A DNA stretch of 64,000 bases from Homalodisca vitripennis (GCF_021130785.1 NC_060213.1:114220501-114284500), one strand, 5' to 3'. Shown: positions 1 to 12,290, counted from the stretch's first letter. Program-made: numbers and translations. The notes: generated by a model from the letters alone, not told the origin.

Positions 1-1551
1 AGTGTAAAATGTATTGTAATAATGCCGAGATTATTCACTAAGATTTTTATAGTTTATTCAAAAACTGATATGGTAAAGAGACTATAAATTGCTAATAAAT
101 TATTTTTACGAATAATAGTTTAAAACTCGACACTAATGTTAACAAGTCTAAATAATTAATGTTTATCTAGTTAAAATGTATTCACGCATAGTGAAAATAA
201 GAGAATCATTAAAATGATTGCTGTTGTTCTTTTTATATAAATAAAAAGATAATAAACATAGGTATCCAAAATACAAGTAAATATAGCTGAAACCTAATTT
301 AAGTAGTAATAATGTTTAACAATAAAGAACAGTGTTTACAATCATTAATACGAGCATTCAAAGCATTTATGCTTGAACCATGGTTGCGAGGTAGCGCCTG
401 CTGTAAAAGGTTAGGCAATAAGATTACTGAGAACATATTGCGGCAAATCGATATATAAGGCGTTCGAATATAATGATACTAATCTTGCTCTACACGTTCC
501 TGTAGTTGGTTCGAGATGGCTGTTGTTTTTGTATCAAACGGTTCAAATTTTATTTTTTCACAACATACAAGTTGAATATTGTTTTGGACATTGTTGATAT
601 CATGTGTCATTTTTCCAATAAAATCGTTACAATATTTAAGTATGCAGTTTGTTAGAATTTTCAAAGTGCAATTAGTAATTTACTAACCTTAAAAATCCAC
701 CAAAAAATTTTAAAATTAAATTAAAAATAAATTGTTTATGAAATTTTAGAGATTTATAAAATTTCCATTTGTGTTACCATGAAATATGTAATAGTATTAT
801 ACGTGTATTACTACTTTTTTAGGAGCAGAGCATATTTTAACAATTACTTATATTAATAAATTTACATAGTGTTAAAATACTCAATACAATATTGTACAGT
901 ATTGTAGGGTTTTACATTAGTGTTGAACAATGACAAATTTGGTAAACTTGAACAATACGATGTTAAGTTTGTCCATAACTTCGTACAGTCAAATAGTTAA
1001 ACAAGATTTTAAGAAATCACAACCTAGTTTTATTACTCAAATTATTAACTATCAAATTATAAACAAATAAAAACTCTACTTATATAATTAAAATGAAGCT
1101 TTCTATCATTTTTTGCTGGCTAAGATATTAATCTTGGATTCTTAAAAAATAATCGACGCTATAAAAAATTCAAAACAGCGATTATCACTGCTGAGATACG
1201 GTTCATAAATGTGGAGAAGTTTGCAAATTAAAATATGAAAATGAAGTCTGCTGAGGGAGTTTTGTTTTCCGCCCCTACCCTTCAGACCTTAGCTGACAAA
1301 TAATCAAAGGCCGTAGGCAACAACCTCTTTTAAAATCCCCCTTCCACGTAATATGCGTTGGCTATTACTTTTATATCTCTACAGTATTCTCGTTGGTTTA
1401 ATTTCCTTGGCTTTTGAAAACTTTACCACACAGGTAACAGAATCCGAGTTACCAACTTAATGATACACCAAGAATGTAATCATCGACTATTACAATGAAA
1501 GATACATTAATATGTAAATCTATGATAATAATATCAACAGTTGAACGTTTA
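1..1551. other. AT-rich intergenic stretch, no gene seen
   Basis: The stretch is strongly AT-rich, with stop codons in all frames. A 61-codon open frame on the minus strand (479-664) has no ATG at its 5' end, no usable splice acceptor and no family I recognise. I see no RNA gene and no clear transposon terminus here. Confidence 0.5.
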
Positions 1552-1555
1552 TTAA

Positions 1556-1571
1556 CCCGTGAGGGGTCCCC
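1556..1571 (+). repeat. Left terminal inverted repeat of piggyBac
   Basis: Sixteen-base terminus directly after TTAA. It pairs with 4284-4299 on the opposite strand with two mismatches. Confidence 0.9.
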
Positions 1572-1874
1572 TTGTTAGATGCCATCTAACAAAATAGTAG
1601 CTCTGAAGAAATTTTTTTTATTTTCTATTTTAGCCTCCCGAATTTTAGCAAGTGCCTCATATACTATATAAAACGTGTTTTCACTGTGGTTGCGATATGA
1701 TTCATGCGTAGGCAGCGGTGGGGGGAGGGGTGGAAGCGCGCCGCATTTTCTTGTGAACAAAGTTTTTAGTCTTTTATTGTTATTTGAGTGTCTAAGTAAA
1801 ACATTTTAGCGTAGAATTAATTTCAAGTGTCACTTAGTGTGGTGTTATGCAGATTAGCATTGGAAAACTTCAAG

Positions 1875-3919
1875 ATGTTTAAGATTTAAGATCATCTTAT
1901 TCTTAGTTGGATTGAAGAGGATGAAGAGACTTTTCCTAATCTTGGTAGTGATAGTGAACATGATGCTCCTTCAGAGTATTCACTCCACGATACGAACACT
2001 GAACAGTCTGGTGAAAGTGACGGTGATCTAGAGGATGCAAATGTAAGCTTTACCCCTGTCACAACAAATCTGGATGCTCCATCAACGTCTGCTATGGACA
2101 TATCGGTGCACGAACCTGTAGCTCATCCAGTAAGTGAGCCTGGACCTATCCAAGTGCAGAGTAGGAGACAACCTCCCGGTCCAGTGTATGTAGGCAAGGA
2201 TACTTTCACAAAATGCTAGAAGGCTACTTTCATAAATCTGATGCTAGAAGAACGAAAACTTCTCAACATAATATTATAAAACAATTGCCAGGTGTAAAAG
2301 ACGCTGCTAAGAACAGTAGAACTATCTTTGATTCATGGAAACCTTTTTTTCCCAGATCAAATGATTCAGAACATTGTCAACTTTACCAATGATGAGTTGG
2401 ATGATATTTTCTCAAACTATGCTCGCAGCAAACAAGATTGTCCTAATACTAATGTTGATGGAATGCTAACATTTTTGGGGGTTCTTTATATGTTAGGAGT
2501 AAAAAAAAGGAAACCACCTAAACACTAGTGAAATGTAGGTCAATGATGGAACTGCCCCTGACTTTTTCAAAGCAGTCATGTCTGAAAAAAGATTCCATCA
2601 GCTTATAAGAGCAATCATATCTGATGACAATAGAACCAGGGAGGAACGCAAAAAAATGACAACTTGGCTGCATTTAGGGATGTATTCGAAACTTTTGTTA
2701 GTTTGTGTAAGAAACACAACACTCCAGGAGAGTACGTTACTATTGATGAGATGCTGGAGGCATTTCGGGGCAGATGTAAGTTCAGACAGTATCTGAGCAA
2801 TAAACCAGACAAGTATGGTATAAAAATGTATGCAATGTCGGACGCTCGAACATTCTATGTGTTGAACATGGAAATTTATCCGAGCAAACAGCCTCCGGGC
2901 CCTTATGCGTATGACAACTCAGCAAGTAGCGTGGTTTTGAGACTAATGGAACCTATTGACAGAGCAGGAAGGAACATTACGATGGATAATTACTATACCT
3001 CTGTTCCCCTTGCCAATGAGTTGTTCATGCATCATAGAACCACTATAGTAGGGACCATACAAAAAATAAGCGACAGATCCCAGAGTCATTTAAAGATTTC
3101 CACGGTAGACCAGTAGGCAGCAGCATGTTTGCTTTTGGTTGTGACCCGAATAGAGCCACATTAGTCTCTTATGTCCCGAAAAAAGGGAAAAATGTTTTGA
3201 TGTTGTCGACATTTCATGATGATGACTCTATTGATCCCGATTCTGAGGCTAACAAACCAGAGGTCATTACTTTTTACAACATGACCAAAGGTGGAATCGA
3301 TGTCGTAGACAGAAAGAAAAAGGACTACTCTGTAAAACGTATTAGTAACAGGTGGCCTTTGACGATTTTTTGTGTGGACTCCTGAATCTGGCAACTATAA
3401 ATGGTCAGATTATCTACAACCTGAATACAAAAGACACCATGCAGAGGAGGACTTTCATAACGAGCCTTGCGAGGGACCTAGTAAAGCGGCATATTGTACA
3501 TAGAGCTTCTATTCAGACCCTCTCACTCCCATTGAGGACCAGCATCAGGGCTGTCGCCGGCGTAGAACTTCCTGAGCCAAACCCCCCACCAGGTAGAGAT
3601 TGATCTTTTTTTATCAGTAATTAAAACTTTATACATTTAATATTTTGCCGCTAAAAACACCTTGGTTTTAGAAAAAACTCTAATACTTCTTGATTGTGAA
3701 CACAATAAATTTTTTGATGCGATCCTAGATATAAAAATATATATGTATATATATATTTTTTCAGTTTTCGAGGGACGAAAATCAAGGTGCCAATACTACC
3801 CTGTCAGGAAAAACAGGTTTACTCCATACAAATGCTTAGCTTGTGAAAGATCCGTATGCAAGGAACACACTGCCAAAACAAGCTATTGGTGCCACAACTG
3901 TGCAGCAGAAGGGAACTAA
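1875..3919 (+). pseudogene. piggyBac transposase pseudogene (DDE_Tnp_1_7 type)
   Basis: The frame starts at ATG 1875, and its fifth codon is already TAA (1887-1889). An acidic N-terminal segment follows (WIEEDEE, then serine/aspartate-rich). The catalytic domain is split over several frames. The first catalytic Asp is in TIDEM (codon at 2745-2747), the second in ITMDNYY (near 2980-2995), and the third in the TKGGIDVVD block (about 3286-3310). A separate C-terminal block (about 3780-3919) has paired cysteines, CLAC...CKEH...CHNC, like the zinc-binding tail of piggyBac family transposases. All three Asp are kept, yet there are several frameshifts plus internal stops (for example after 2215, near 2528 and after 3116). 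No functional protein can be made. About 150 bp of AT-rich filler separates the catalytic and zinc parts, perhaps a small insertion or an old intron. The match to the family is strong; the exact subfamily is not resolved. Confidence 0.92.
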
Positions 3920-4283
3920 ATCTAAGTTTTTGTTTCTTGTATTAGTTTCCACTTCACATGCATATTTTTTACATTATAAATTTAATTTAGAATGTCTTAA
4001 GCAATAAAAAACATTTCCTTACTAACTGAAAAAAATATTTCTACCTTCTCCATGTGTAATTAAATGGGGACAAATTAATAAAATTAAAAAATTATAATAG
4101 TTAGTAATTATTTTTTTTATTAATTTTTTTTTTAACTGCTTGACACTTGTAAAATACAAATTAACTTACCAGGAAACAGGTACAAATTTCATTATAAGTG
4201 CAAGTTAAGATTAAAAGCAATAGAGAGCAAATAGCAATAAAAAACGCAGCTATACATGTGACCTACTATGTAAGTGGAATATA

Positions 4284-4299
4284 CGGGACTCCTCACGGG
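4284..4299 (-). repeat. Right terminal inverted repeat of piggyBac
   Basis: Reverse complement of the left terminus with two mismatches, followed immediately by TTAA at 4300-4303. Confidence 0.9.
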
Positions 4300-4303
4300 T
4301 TAA

Positions 4304-4860
4304 GAATCCTACAGGACGTTCTTTTAACCACGGCATTGCTTACATGTCTGTCCGTCTGGGCGTTAACTCTTGACAGAAAATCCTACAGAATTGAAACTTT
4401 GCACATAGGCTGCTTATTTTCCATTAATTTTTAGGTCAAAAGGTAACAGGACAATCCGTCCGCCTTTCGTTATGGTTATCTTATACTACATTGTATCGGT
4501 TAGAATGGAGTATATATAACGATGAACATAATTATATAAAGCACTTTAAAAAAGGAAAGTATAGCAGTATTTGACAGTACCTTATTATTTTTTTGCCTAC
4601 GCTATTATTGTATTGGCATGTATTAAAAGAATATGTCACATATATGTGCACACAACAGTAAATCAAATTTATAATCGTAATTTAATTCAGTAGGCTGTAA
4701 TATCAATTTAAACGTATTTAACGTTCTTGTGAGATTCACTGACAAGTTGACAAATTGACTCCTGGAATTGTATTGAATAGATTTGATCTACTACATAAAG
4801 ACCTTGTGGCTATTTTAGGAGATTAACAGGAGATGGTGACGTCTACAGCCGGGAAATTAG
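4304..4860. other. Intergenic; short dispersed-repeat remnant at 4320-4450
   Basis: 4330-4440 reads like the common short dispersed repeats that contain 'tgtctgtccgtctg' followed by 'gaaactttgcacatagg'. The same layout recurs, diverged, at 7600-7710 and 43560-43680. No gene is seen. Confidence 0.35.
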
Positions 4861-5285
4861 TGGTTTACTGTTTTGATTGTCGTGAAGGTGGATAATGTTG
4901 AGATGATCCATCGATAAGCTCGATTATGTCTCAAGAGATGTTATTGTAGAAAAACACTGAGCGAGTTAGTGGATTACTGTTCTGATTGCTCTGAGGTGGG
5001 TAATGACGAGATGATCCATCGATAAGCTCGATTATGTCTGTCTCCAGAGATATCTATTGTAGAAAAGACACTTAGCGAATTAGTGGATTATTGTTTTGAT
5101 TGCCCTGAAGGAGGATAATGTTAAGACGATCCATAATGTCGATTATGTCTCCAGAGATGTGTATTGTTGAAGAGACACGAAGAAGGTAAGTGTATTACTT
5201 TGTATTGGTTGCACTGAAGGAGGGCAATGTTAATATTATCGATAATGTCGATTATGTCTCCAGAAGTATGTATTGTTGAAACTTG
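4861..5285 (+). repeat. Tandem array, about 4 units of 95-114 bp
   Basis: Units start near 4861, 4970, 5084 and 5191. Each opens with a version of TGGATTACTGTTTTGATTG, contains a GATCCAT...CGATTATGTCTC core and closes with TATTGTAGAAAAGACAC or similar. Units diverge visibly and spacing shrinks towards the right, so the array is old. No open frame is conserved through the units. Confidence 0.8.
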
Positions 5286-6572
5286 TAACATCGTATTCCC
5301 GTCGGTCTAACTCACGTGACATTCGGTCGTCACAGCGCGTAAATTTCGGCATAATCCAGCAGTTCCGGAGAACTATTCAGGTTCCAGGTGTTTCAGTGTG
5401 CATATGTTTCAATATACCGACAGCAACGAATAAATCTATCTTGAATCTTGAGGCCCGGGAGCCAAAAGATCTTGTTTGAGGAAATGTTTTGTACGCCAGT
5501 TGAATTTTCATAAATTACACTAAATTGTATTTAGGGGAATATGTACGAAACTGTTAGCAATTTGATAAGACTTTCGGTCCTTGACTATGAAAATCGACTG
5601 ACGTAATTGAATTTCTTAGTCAGTTATTTTAACTAAAAATTAAACCTAATTTATGTAGTATTTTATGATTCTTAAAACAATTTATATGTAATCAAGGTAC
5701 AATGTTGTTTCTATCATTCCGAGTAATACACTTAAAGTTAAAAATATAGTTTAACTATATTTATAAAAGTCCTTCACAGAGACGTTGTTCTCAACTTTAG
5801 CATTAATAGATGATGTTTGTTAGCGGTAGAAACGTGAGGACCCCAATTAGAACAGTGGGCGTCTGGTGCAGACTTAGAACCTTCGCAAATTTAACCTTAC
5901 CACATCCAGCTTGAGCCGTGGCAAGACTTACAAATTATATACATTATTCATGTCCAAAGTGTTGCGCATACTGTTATAACATCTCAGTAATTCATGACGG
6001 CGTACTTATCACGTTATTCCGGCCTTCCCAGTAATAAGGTTATAATATTTTCATTCGCGACCTATGCGTATGGAAATATCCACATCAGCACTTTAAATTG
6101 TAAAACGTTCTTAAAAAAACAATTGTCAACATCAGTGCTAATGCATTTAACACAAATATTCAATTAAACTTTGCAGGCTACGATTCAACAATATGGTTGC
6201 TTTAGAATTAGAACTGGCGGAACTAAAGGTGCGTTACTGTCTTTTACATACTATATAAGTATAGAGTACGTATATGTGACAGAGCTAAATAGCTCATATC
6301 TTAAACTGCTATTCCTTTACTTAGCTTGTATCCATTTAGATACATCATCTTTACTATGTCTACTGTCATCCATGTGTCTTCCTCACTATAATACTGCCAA
6401 GAGTTAAGCTAGCTAGTGCTATTACAGGTTAAAGTTCATTTATAAAGTACTATTCATTGTTATTCAGCTATATCCGAATGTACTTGTATAATATTAATAC
6501 TTCAGAAAAGTTATTTATAAACTTATTGTCTGTGAATCTTATCACACAGAAACGTCGAAATATGATATTTCC
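5286..6572. other. Intergenic; no gene supported
   Basis: 5273-5479 is open for 68 codons in a locally more GC-rich patch, but the frame overlaps the end of the tandem array and shows no recognisable domain. The patch 5820-5940 is also GC-richer without an open frame. Nothing else is identifiable. Confidence 0.35.
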
Positions 6573-6690
6573 GTGTTGAAAGGATAACAGGATTTCGGAT
6601 TTTTGCCATCGTTATATGTTATAACAAGGTACAACACTAAGTTTCGAGGATTAAAATATACCCTCTTCTTCAGGTGAGAAAAGATCCATT
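6573..6690 (+). repeat. Half copy of a foldback MITE family
   Basis: The block runs from an AAAGGATAACAGGATTT-like end through 'gccatcgttatatg', 'aagtttcgaggattaaaatataccctcttcttcagg'-type sequence (shown here in parts). It matches the left arm of the complete element at 27822-28205 but lacks a second arm. Confidence 0.6.
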
Positions 6691-8370
6691 ACAAAAATAA
6701 AATATGTGGAAAGGGGTTGGGAATCTGGCAATTGCACGATATTTAGTAGGTTTTGCACATGTTTGAGCACTTCTGGTCTGAGTGAATTATATATTTCGGG
6801 TTTGCCTTGTTCCCACGTTCAAGAAAATACGTCAAAAAGTGTATATTATGGACATTGTAATTTAATTCGTTTTTAGTATTTTTTGTTACTTAGTTGATTT
6901 TGCCTTGTTTTTGATCGGTTAAATATATAAAATAAATCAGAGAAGCTTACTTCTTTAAAAATACAACTAAGTTGGGTTTTGTAACAGTCTTTAAATTTAT
7001 AACGTTAGATAGTAAGTTTGTCTTTATATCTAATACTTAATATTTTCTAAAAATTACAGTTAAAAGTACATTAACAATGACACCATTTACGTGTTTGTTC
7101 TTTATGAACTTTAAAATATCTTTTAATACTTTATAGCTAGTACTTATACATTTGTTCCATAGCACAGCCCAGCGAAGCATAGCTCTTGCGACTGCTTCAA
7201 AGAGAGTCTTTGGAGTCAAATTCTGACCATCTTATGTTTTAGGACATTGTATAAGGTAGATTTCTAAGGTAGAGATCCTACCTAGTCGCTGTAATCTAAA
7301 AACGGCTTGAAATTATGGTTACTCCTTAGAGAATTTACAAACTGTAAATGCACAAAAATTGAAAACAGGGGTTAAGTTAATTAAACATATTAATTCTGTC
7401 CTAACACAATTTTCACACAGAACAGGTGATTCTATTTGATGGGGAAGTGCAATAAATATTTCACAACTTTAGAAACCAAGATGGGATTTTTCGCTATTTA
7501 AACACCAGTGTGGCGGAGTCCGTAGAGATTTTAGAAATAAGAATACGTCTATATTTATCCCAGCCACGTTAAGAATATCCATGTAAAATTGCATTAAAAT
7601 ACCCAAAAACCAATAGAGTTCCTACTTAGACCAAGAAGAATCTTATCAAGTTCGAACTTGTTATCAAGATTCATCACACAGACGGTCGGACAGATGGACA
7701 ACGACTCGATTATATATTGTTTTTACATAAAAATTATTCGGTAAAGCTATAAAATTTTCTTGATTTTTTTACAACATTGCGTACTTTTCATCAAAGGTCC
7801 TAAACCATGCCTCTACAAAACCCGTTCTAAACATGTTCTATTCAATAAATTGTGCATGTAATAAATTTTCCTACATTAGAAAAAGGTCCGATTAAAGCAT
7901 TATTTTTAGAGAATTAAAATACGTGGTTCACTGCCCCTGTCAAATCCCAACGACGTATAAATGTCTTAAAGGAATATTTCCAGTTGTCGTGGCAAATCGA
8001 GATGAAGCCATCAGTCAAAGAGCGAGCTCATGCATACAAGATGCTAAAGTACGTTTCCGTCTTCACGCAACCCCTTCTCTGTCTCTAAATATTTTGCAAA
8101 CTGTGGCAAATATTTGTGAATTATTTTATTTGAAATTTCATAAGCTAAGTTTCGTGATTTGAAAAATTAATTGTAGTCTTCGATTTAATAGTGTTTTTCT
8201 AATTTTATCGAATAATATATTTTCAAAATTAACAAAACAATTAATATAATTAGAAATTTACCTGAAATAGTGAGGCAAGGGGATTATTTTCATTTATATA
8301 GTTAAACATAGGCAAAATAAACTAATTAAGCAAGCAATGATTAAGTTCAGATTTAATTACTTTTTATTGT
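6691..8370. other. Intergenic; dispersed-repeat remnants only
   Basis: 7600-7710 resembles a dispersed repeat also found, mutated, in both palindrome arms (43560-43680 and 47870-48000), recognised by 'gaccaagargaatct' and 'cagacgg'. Open frames at 7037-7219 (minus) and 7923-8162 (plus) show no domain. Confidence 0.35.
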
Positions 8371-8785
8371 ATATATTTCTGCTGTATTCGTATTGCGAGA
8401 TAAAAATAAAGTGGTTACGACAGATTAATAATATTTTTAATTTCAACTGCTGAATTTTGCTTCAAAATTCACAGTTCGATGCGCGAGAACGTCTGGTGAA
8501 CCGAATGCAGCTTTTCACGAGTTTCCATCTCGGCGTTAGGGTTGAGTGCACTTAACTTACAAAAATGTATTTCTATAGATTTCTGCGATATTCGTATTAC
8601 GATATTTATAATAAAAAGAAAGTGGGTTACGACAGATTAATTGGATAACATTCTAAATTGACATAACTGCAATGTAATTTCCAGATTCACAATTCGATGC
8701 TTGAGAACTCCTAATGTACCGAATGCAGCTTAAAAACATTTTTGTCTCGGCGTTAGGTTTTAGTGCTCCTAACTAAAAAAAATGT
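8371..8785 (+). repeat. Direct duplication, two diverged copies of about 205 bp
   Basis: Copy 1 (8371-8576) and copy 2 (8577-8785) share in order: a 'ttcgtattrcga' block, 'gttacgacagattaat', 'cacarttcgatgc', 'accgaatgcagctt' and 'tctcggcgttagg'. They are adjacent, so this is a tandem duplication of an unknown unit. Confidence 0.75.
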
Positions 8786-8843
8786 ATCGTAGATAAATAC
8801 ATTTGTATTATGTACGTTTTTTAATGAAAGGATTTGATTAATT

Positions 8844-8983
8844 ATGTACATAATAATAAACCTTTTAACATTTTTTAAACTTTTTTATTTTCGTACAACG
8901 TACATTTCGAATTCTAGGAAATGTACATGGTACGAAAATAAAAAAATTTAAAAACTGTTAAAAAGGTTTATTATTATATACAT
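8844..8983. repeat. 140-bp palindrome, possible foldback MITE
   Basis: The left arm 8844-8907 is nearly the reverse complement of 8919-8983, with an 11-bp loop (8908-8918). A similar sentence of sequence, GGATTTGATTA, occurs just outside on the left (about 8830) and on the right (about 9022). These could be remnants of a target duplication. The family is unknown. Confidence 0.8.
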
Positions 8984-9262
8984 ATTTATCAAACACTTTT
9001 ACGAGGCTACATCTCTAATATGGATTTGATTAGTTATTTTTATATATTGTTAGGAAAACTGATACACTTTGTTAAGGAGTAATTATTTTCTCAGACGGTT
9101 TGCGGGGGCGACTCCCCCCCCCCAAACCATCCATCCTCGAGGTCGCCGGTGGCGTTTCACAGTAAATCGATAACGACACCTGAAGTTCAATTTTTCAATT
9201 TGCTTTCGATTATCACTTTTCCGGTGATTGGTTTTGTTCCAGATGTTTACTTGCGTTGTGAC

Positions 9263-9264
<2 letters not shown>

Positions 9265-9313
<49 letters not shown>
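9265..9313. repeat. (AT)n microsatellite
   Basis: An uninterrupted AT dinucleotide run of 49 bases. Confidence 0.98.
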
Positions 9314-9314
<1 letters not shown>

Positions 9315-10916
9315 TGTTTCTTATAGACTACATGTAGGTCTCCGTTGTATACTTACATAACGTAACGGCTATTGTAAAATGTGGTACGCTTGTCATTTTG
9401 CCGTCATAATAAAATAGGCTCTATTAACTGAGTAATGCATACTAAAATCGCTCTAATTGTTTATGAAACGAGTTTTCTCAATTGTTTTGAAAAGAAAGCA
9501 GTCCAATATGACTCGAAAGTAGGAAAATATGTAGCAGTATGAAGCAATATGTCCTTAAATCTCGGGTTTAGAGAATTTAATCATCCAAGGAAAGGGGCTT
9601 AAGTTCTGGGACTCCACGGAAATGTAATCAGTCAGTCCCTTACATGCCGAGAGGGTTGGTGGAGGGTGTAGGGGAGGATGAGCCATATCTGACGAAACAC
9701 TTTCGCTGACGAAACTTTTGTCGTTATGGCAGGCTTCTAAATTAAAATATGATAAACTAGTGTGTATGAACATTGTTACGTTTTCAAGTCTAAAAATGTC
9801 GTTAGAATAATTATACATAGCACAAAAAAACTACACCAGGTCTGTTACTATAAGTATTTAATCTCCACAAATTATTAGTATTTATAAGTATATCAAAGCC
9901 TAATATTATTAATAAAAGTTTATTTTAAGCTGATTTAACCATTTGTCATCCACAACATTGTCAAAATCTATTTGCCGTGTCCGTCAAATAAATTTAAACT
10001 GGTAATTAAATATGTAAAATAATTTTAAATTGAAATGTTAGAGGCAAAATTGGTTGATGCTATAATAAATTTTGATCCGTAAGGTCTTTATTATAAGAGT
10101 AATTTATGTTAGTTTCCTTTTATTTTGCATTGACCAAGATCAAAGACAAGCGGAGAAATAAATATTTATAGCAGAAAAACATAATGATTGGACAAGAGCT
10201 GATTTCTAAAACTCTAACCACGTTTATTCTACAGTTCAGTCATATGTGAATAGTGTTAGTCCTGAAAGTTAGAGCGATAATTGTTAATCCTTATTTCATC
10301 TTAATGCCTTTTAATTTATCGAATAAATCAAATATTTCATACAACTTTTCGCAAACCTATTCACAAAACGCCTGCCTGGAACACTTTTACTTGCTTGATC
10401 CATATTGGCCTTTACGTTTTTCCAAAGTCTATGAATATTACTCTTTAAATACCCTTCATACAATATTGCTGTTTGAAATGTTTCTTTGGGAGCCCACATA
10501 TTATTATGTCAGTAAACAGTCCAACTACTTCAATAAAAATAGAACAGAACTTCATCTAAATTGATAACAAACTAAAATATGGGTGTAGATGATTTACAAA
10601 ATAAATATGTTTCAAATTATTATATGAAATAGGTTTTCAAGCATTCGGAGGGGGCTTTTATTTTAGTTAATGGCTATAACAATTCAAAAAGATTAAACGT
10701 GTTTTAAACGACTCCGAATAGGCCTTTGTGACAATGAGTGTTATTTTTTTCTATTTTTGCATGATTTAAATAAAAATAATATTTTTGTACGTCAATAAAT
10801 ACTAAAGACTAGCCATCGTTACGAAAATGTATCTTTTAAGATGCACATTAACACGCATTTTAACCGTATATGTTCTCAAGAGTAACATTACCTGTGTTTC
10901 AAGTTTCTTTTTGATG
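9314..10916. other. Intergenic; no gene supported
   Basis: The minus frame 9555-9818 (87 codons) and plus frame 10253-10564 (103 codons) overlap low-complexity or AT-rich sequence. They have no recognisable domain or splice context. I see nothing functional. Confidence 0.35.
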
Positions 10917-11262
10917 ATGGTAGGATTGCGAAGAAAACAGCATTTTCCCGGACATTTGCCATCGTTCATCGTTTAAGGACACACAAAAATCAGTAACACT
11001 ACGTTTCTAGATCTGCAATCTGATCTCTTCCTCAGGTGAATAATTAACCTACCACACTACAATTTAGGTTAAAATAAACAAAACCTAGATTTAAAGATAG
11101 AAACCTTTGATTATTTGAACCTAAACTGTAGTTGTGTGTTAAGTTAGTTATTAACCTGAGGAAGAGATCAGATTACAGATCTCGAAACTTAGTGTTACTG
11201 ATATTTTTGTACCACTGAAAAATGGCAAATGTGAGAAAAATCCTGTTTTCTTCGCATAATGA
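10917..11262. mobile_element. Foldback MITE, complete copy
   Basis: An inverted repeat occupies almost the whole element. The left end GGTAGGATTGCGAAGAAAAC is mirrored at the right end (TTTTCTTCGCA then TAATGACC). Inside, 'cagtaacactacgtttctagatctgcaatctgatctcttcc' is mirrored (described in parts) by the block ending 'tagtgttactgat'. Even the centre is symmetric ('acaatttaggtt' against 'aacctaaactgt'). The same family occurs at 45140-45370 and 46404-46630, and related copies at 6573 and 27822. It is non-coding, and the mobilising superfamily is unknown. Confidence 0.85.
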
Positions 11263-11995
11263 CCTTGATCACAGCAATGAGTTCATTGTTATACTGAGTA
11301 TTCCATCAACTGAGTACTATTCATTGTAAGGTGTATTCAAAATCGAAGTACTTTTTTAGTACCTTTGTTCTACTCGTGGAAGATTATCATTTATTTAAAA
11401 CCCAGTACAAGACTACTGAGTGTGTTGAGTGTTTTTTACATAACTTGGCTTAATTAAATCAATTAAAAGGTTACATTACTAAGGTAACAGAACTATAGTC
11501 TTTTATATTTATTTTAAAATACAACAGTTGTATTTAATATGCGGTCATGTTACATCATTTATAGAACAATGATGTTGTCGCAACTCAGTTTTGCCAAGTT
11601 ATAACATTTTTCATCAAGTGATGTAAAGATTGTTTTCCATTACTTGTTAGTAGTTATTTACTAACATAACCGCCGTGATAGAAATTAATATTTTACATGG
11701 GAATAAACAATTAACATACACTGTTGTATAACATTTCAAATGTTACAATTACAGTATTTGTTACAACTCGATAATTTTCCGTATATTGTTGGGAAATTTA
11801 AATTCTGTATATAAAAAAGTTTTGATTTATTTGATATGTTGGTTTTTGGCTTCTTGCATACAAGTATACTTGGCAAATACGAGCAAATTTAATCAACAGA
11901 CTTCTCATATGAGCTACATTTAGTAGTACATGTAATATCAACTAAACAATATTCGGGATTCCATTTGGTAATATAAGTTATCACGTTTGAATTGT
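11263..11995. other. AT-rich intergenic DNA
   Basis: No open frames of note, no termini and no RNA motifs are recognised. Confidence 0.4.
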
Positions 11996-12290
11996 AATTC
12001 AAATTTGTGATACTAAATCAGTAATCAGCAACCATTATACCTAATTCACATTCGTGGTACTAAACCAGTAATCATCAACCAGTAGTATCAACCATTAAAC
12101 CTAATTCACATTCGTGGTACTAAACCAGTAACCATCAACCATTAAACCTAATTCACACTCGTGGTACTAAACCAGTAATCATCAACCATTAAACCTAATT
12201 CACATTCGTGATACTAAACCACTAAGTATCAACCATTAAACCTAATTCACATTTGTGGTACTAAACCAGTAATCATCAACCATTAAACCA
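11996..12290 (+). repeat. Tandem minisatellite, about 6 units of 47 bp
   Basis: The unit is built from ACCATTAAACCTAATTCACA followed by 'ttcgtggtactaaaccagta' and 'atcatca'. The first unit is degenerate (T/A-rich version near 12000). One unit carries a 14-16-bp insertion and another reads CACTAAGTATCA instead of CAGTAATCATCA. Confidence 0.88.

Larger units (their letters stand above)
1556..4299 (+). mobile_element. piggyBac DNA transposon, full length but inactive
   Basis: Seen: TTAA at 1552-1555 and again at 4300-4303 flank the element, as expected for piggyBac target-site duplication. The left terminus CCCGTGAGGGGTCCCC (1556-1571) matches the inverted right terminus (4284-4299) at 14 of 16 positions. 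A subterminal palindrome with 9-bp arms and a 3-nt loop lies just inside the left end (1572-1592). The element is about 2.74 kb and encloses one transposase pseudogene on the plus strand. Known of the family: piggyBac transposases excise and insert precisely at TTAA. Inference: the element arrived as a unit and later decayed in place, because the ends are well kept but the gene has several frameshifts and stops. Confidence 0.93.

Noticed and set aside
479..664. 61-codon minus-strand frame with plausible composition
   Set aside because: Starts at a non-ATG codon right after a stop, has no AG acceptor in the open part and resembles no family I know.
1892..2101. Minus-strand frame across the piggyBac N-terminus
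   Set aside because: It is the antisense of the acidic serine-rich N-terminal segment of the transposase.
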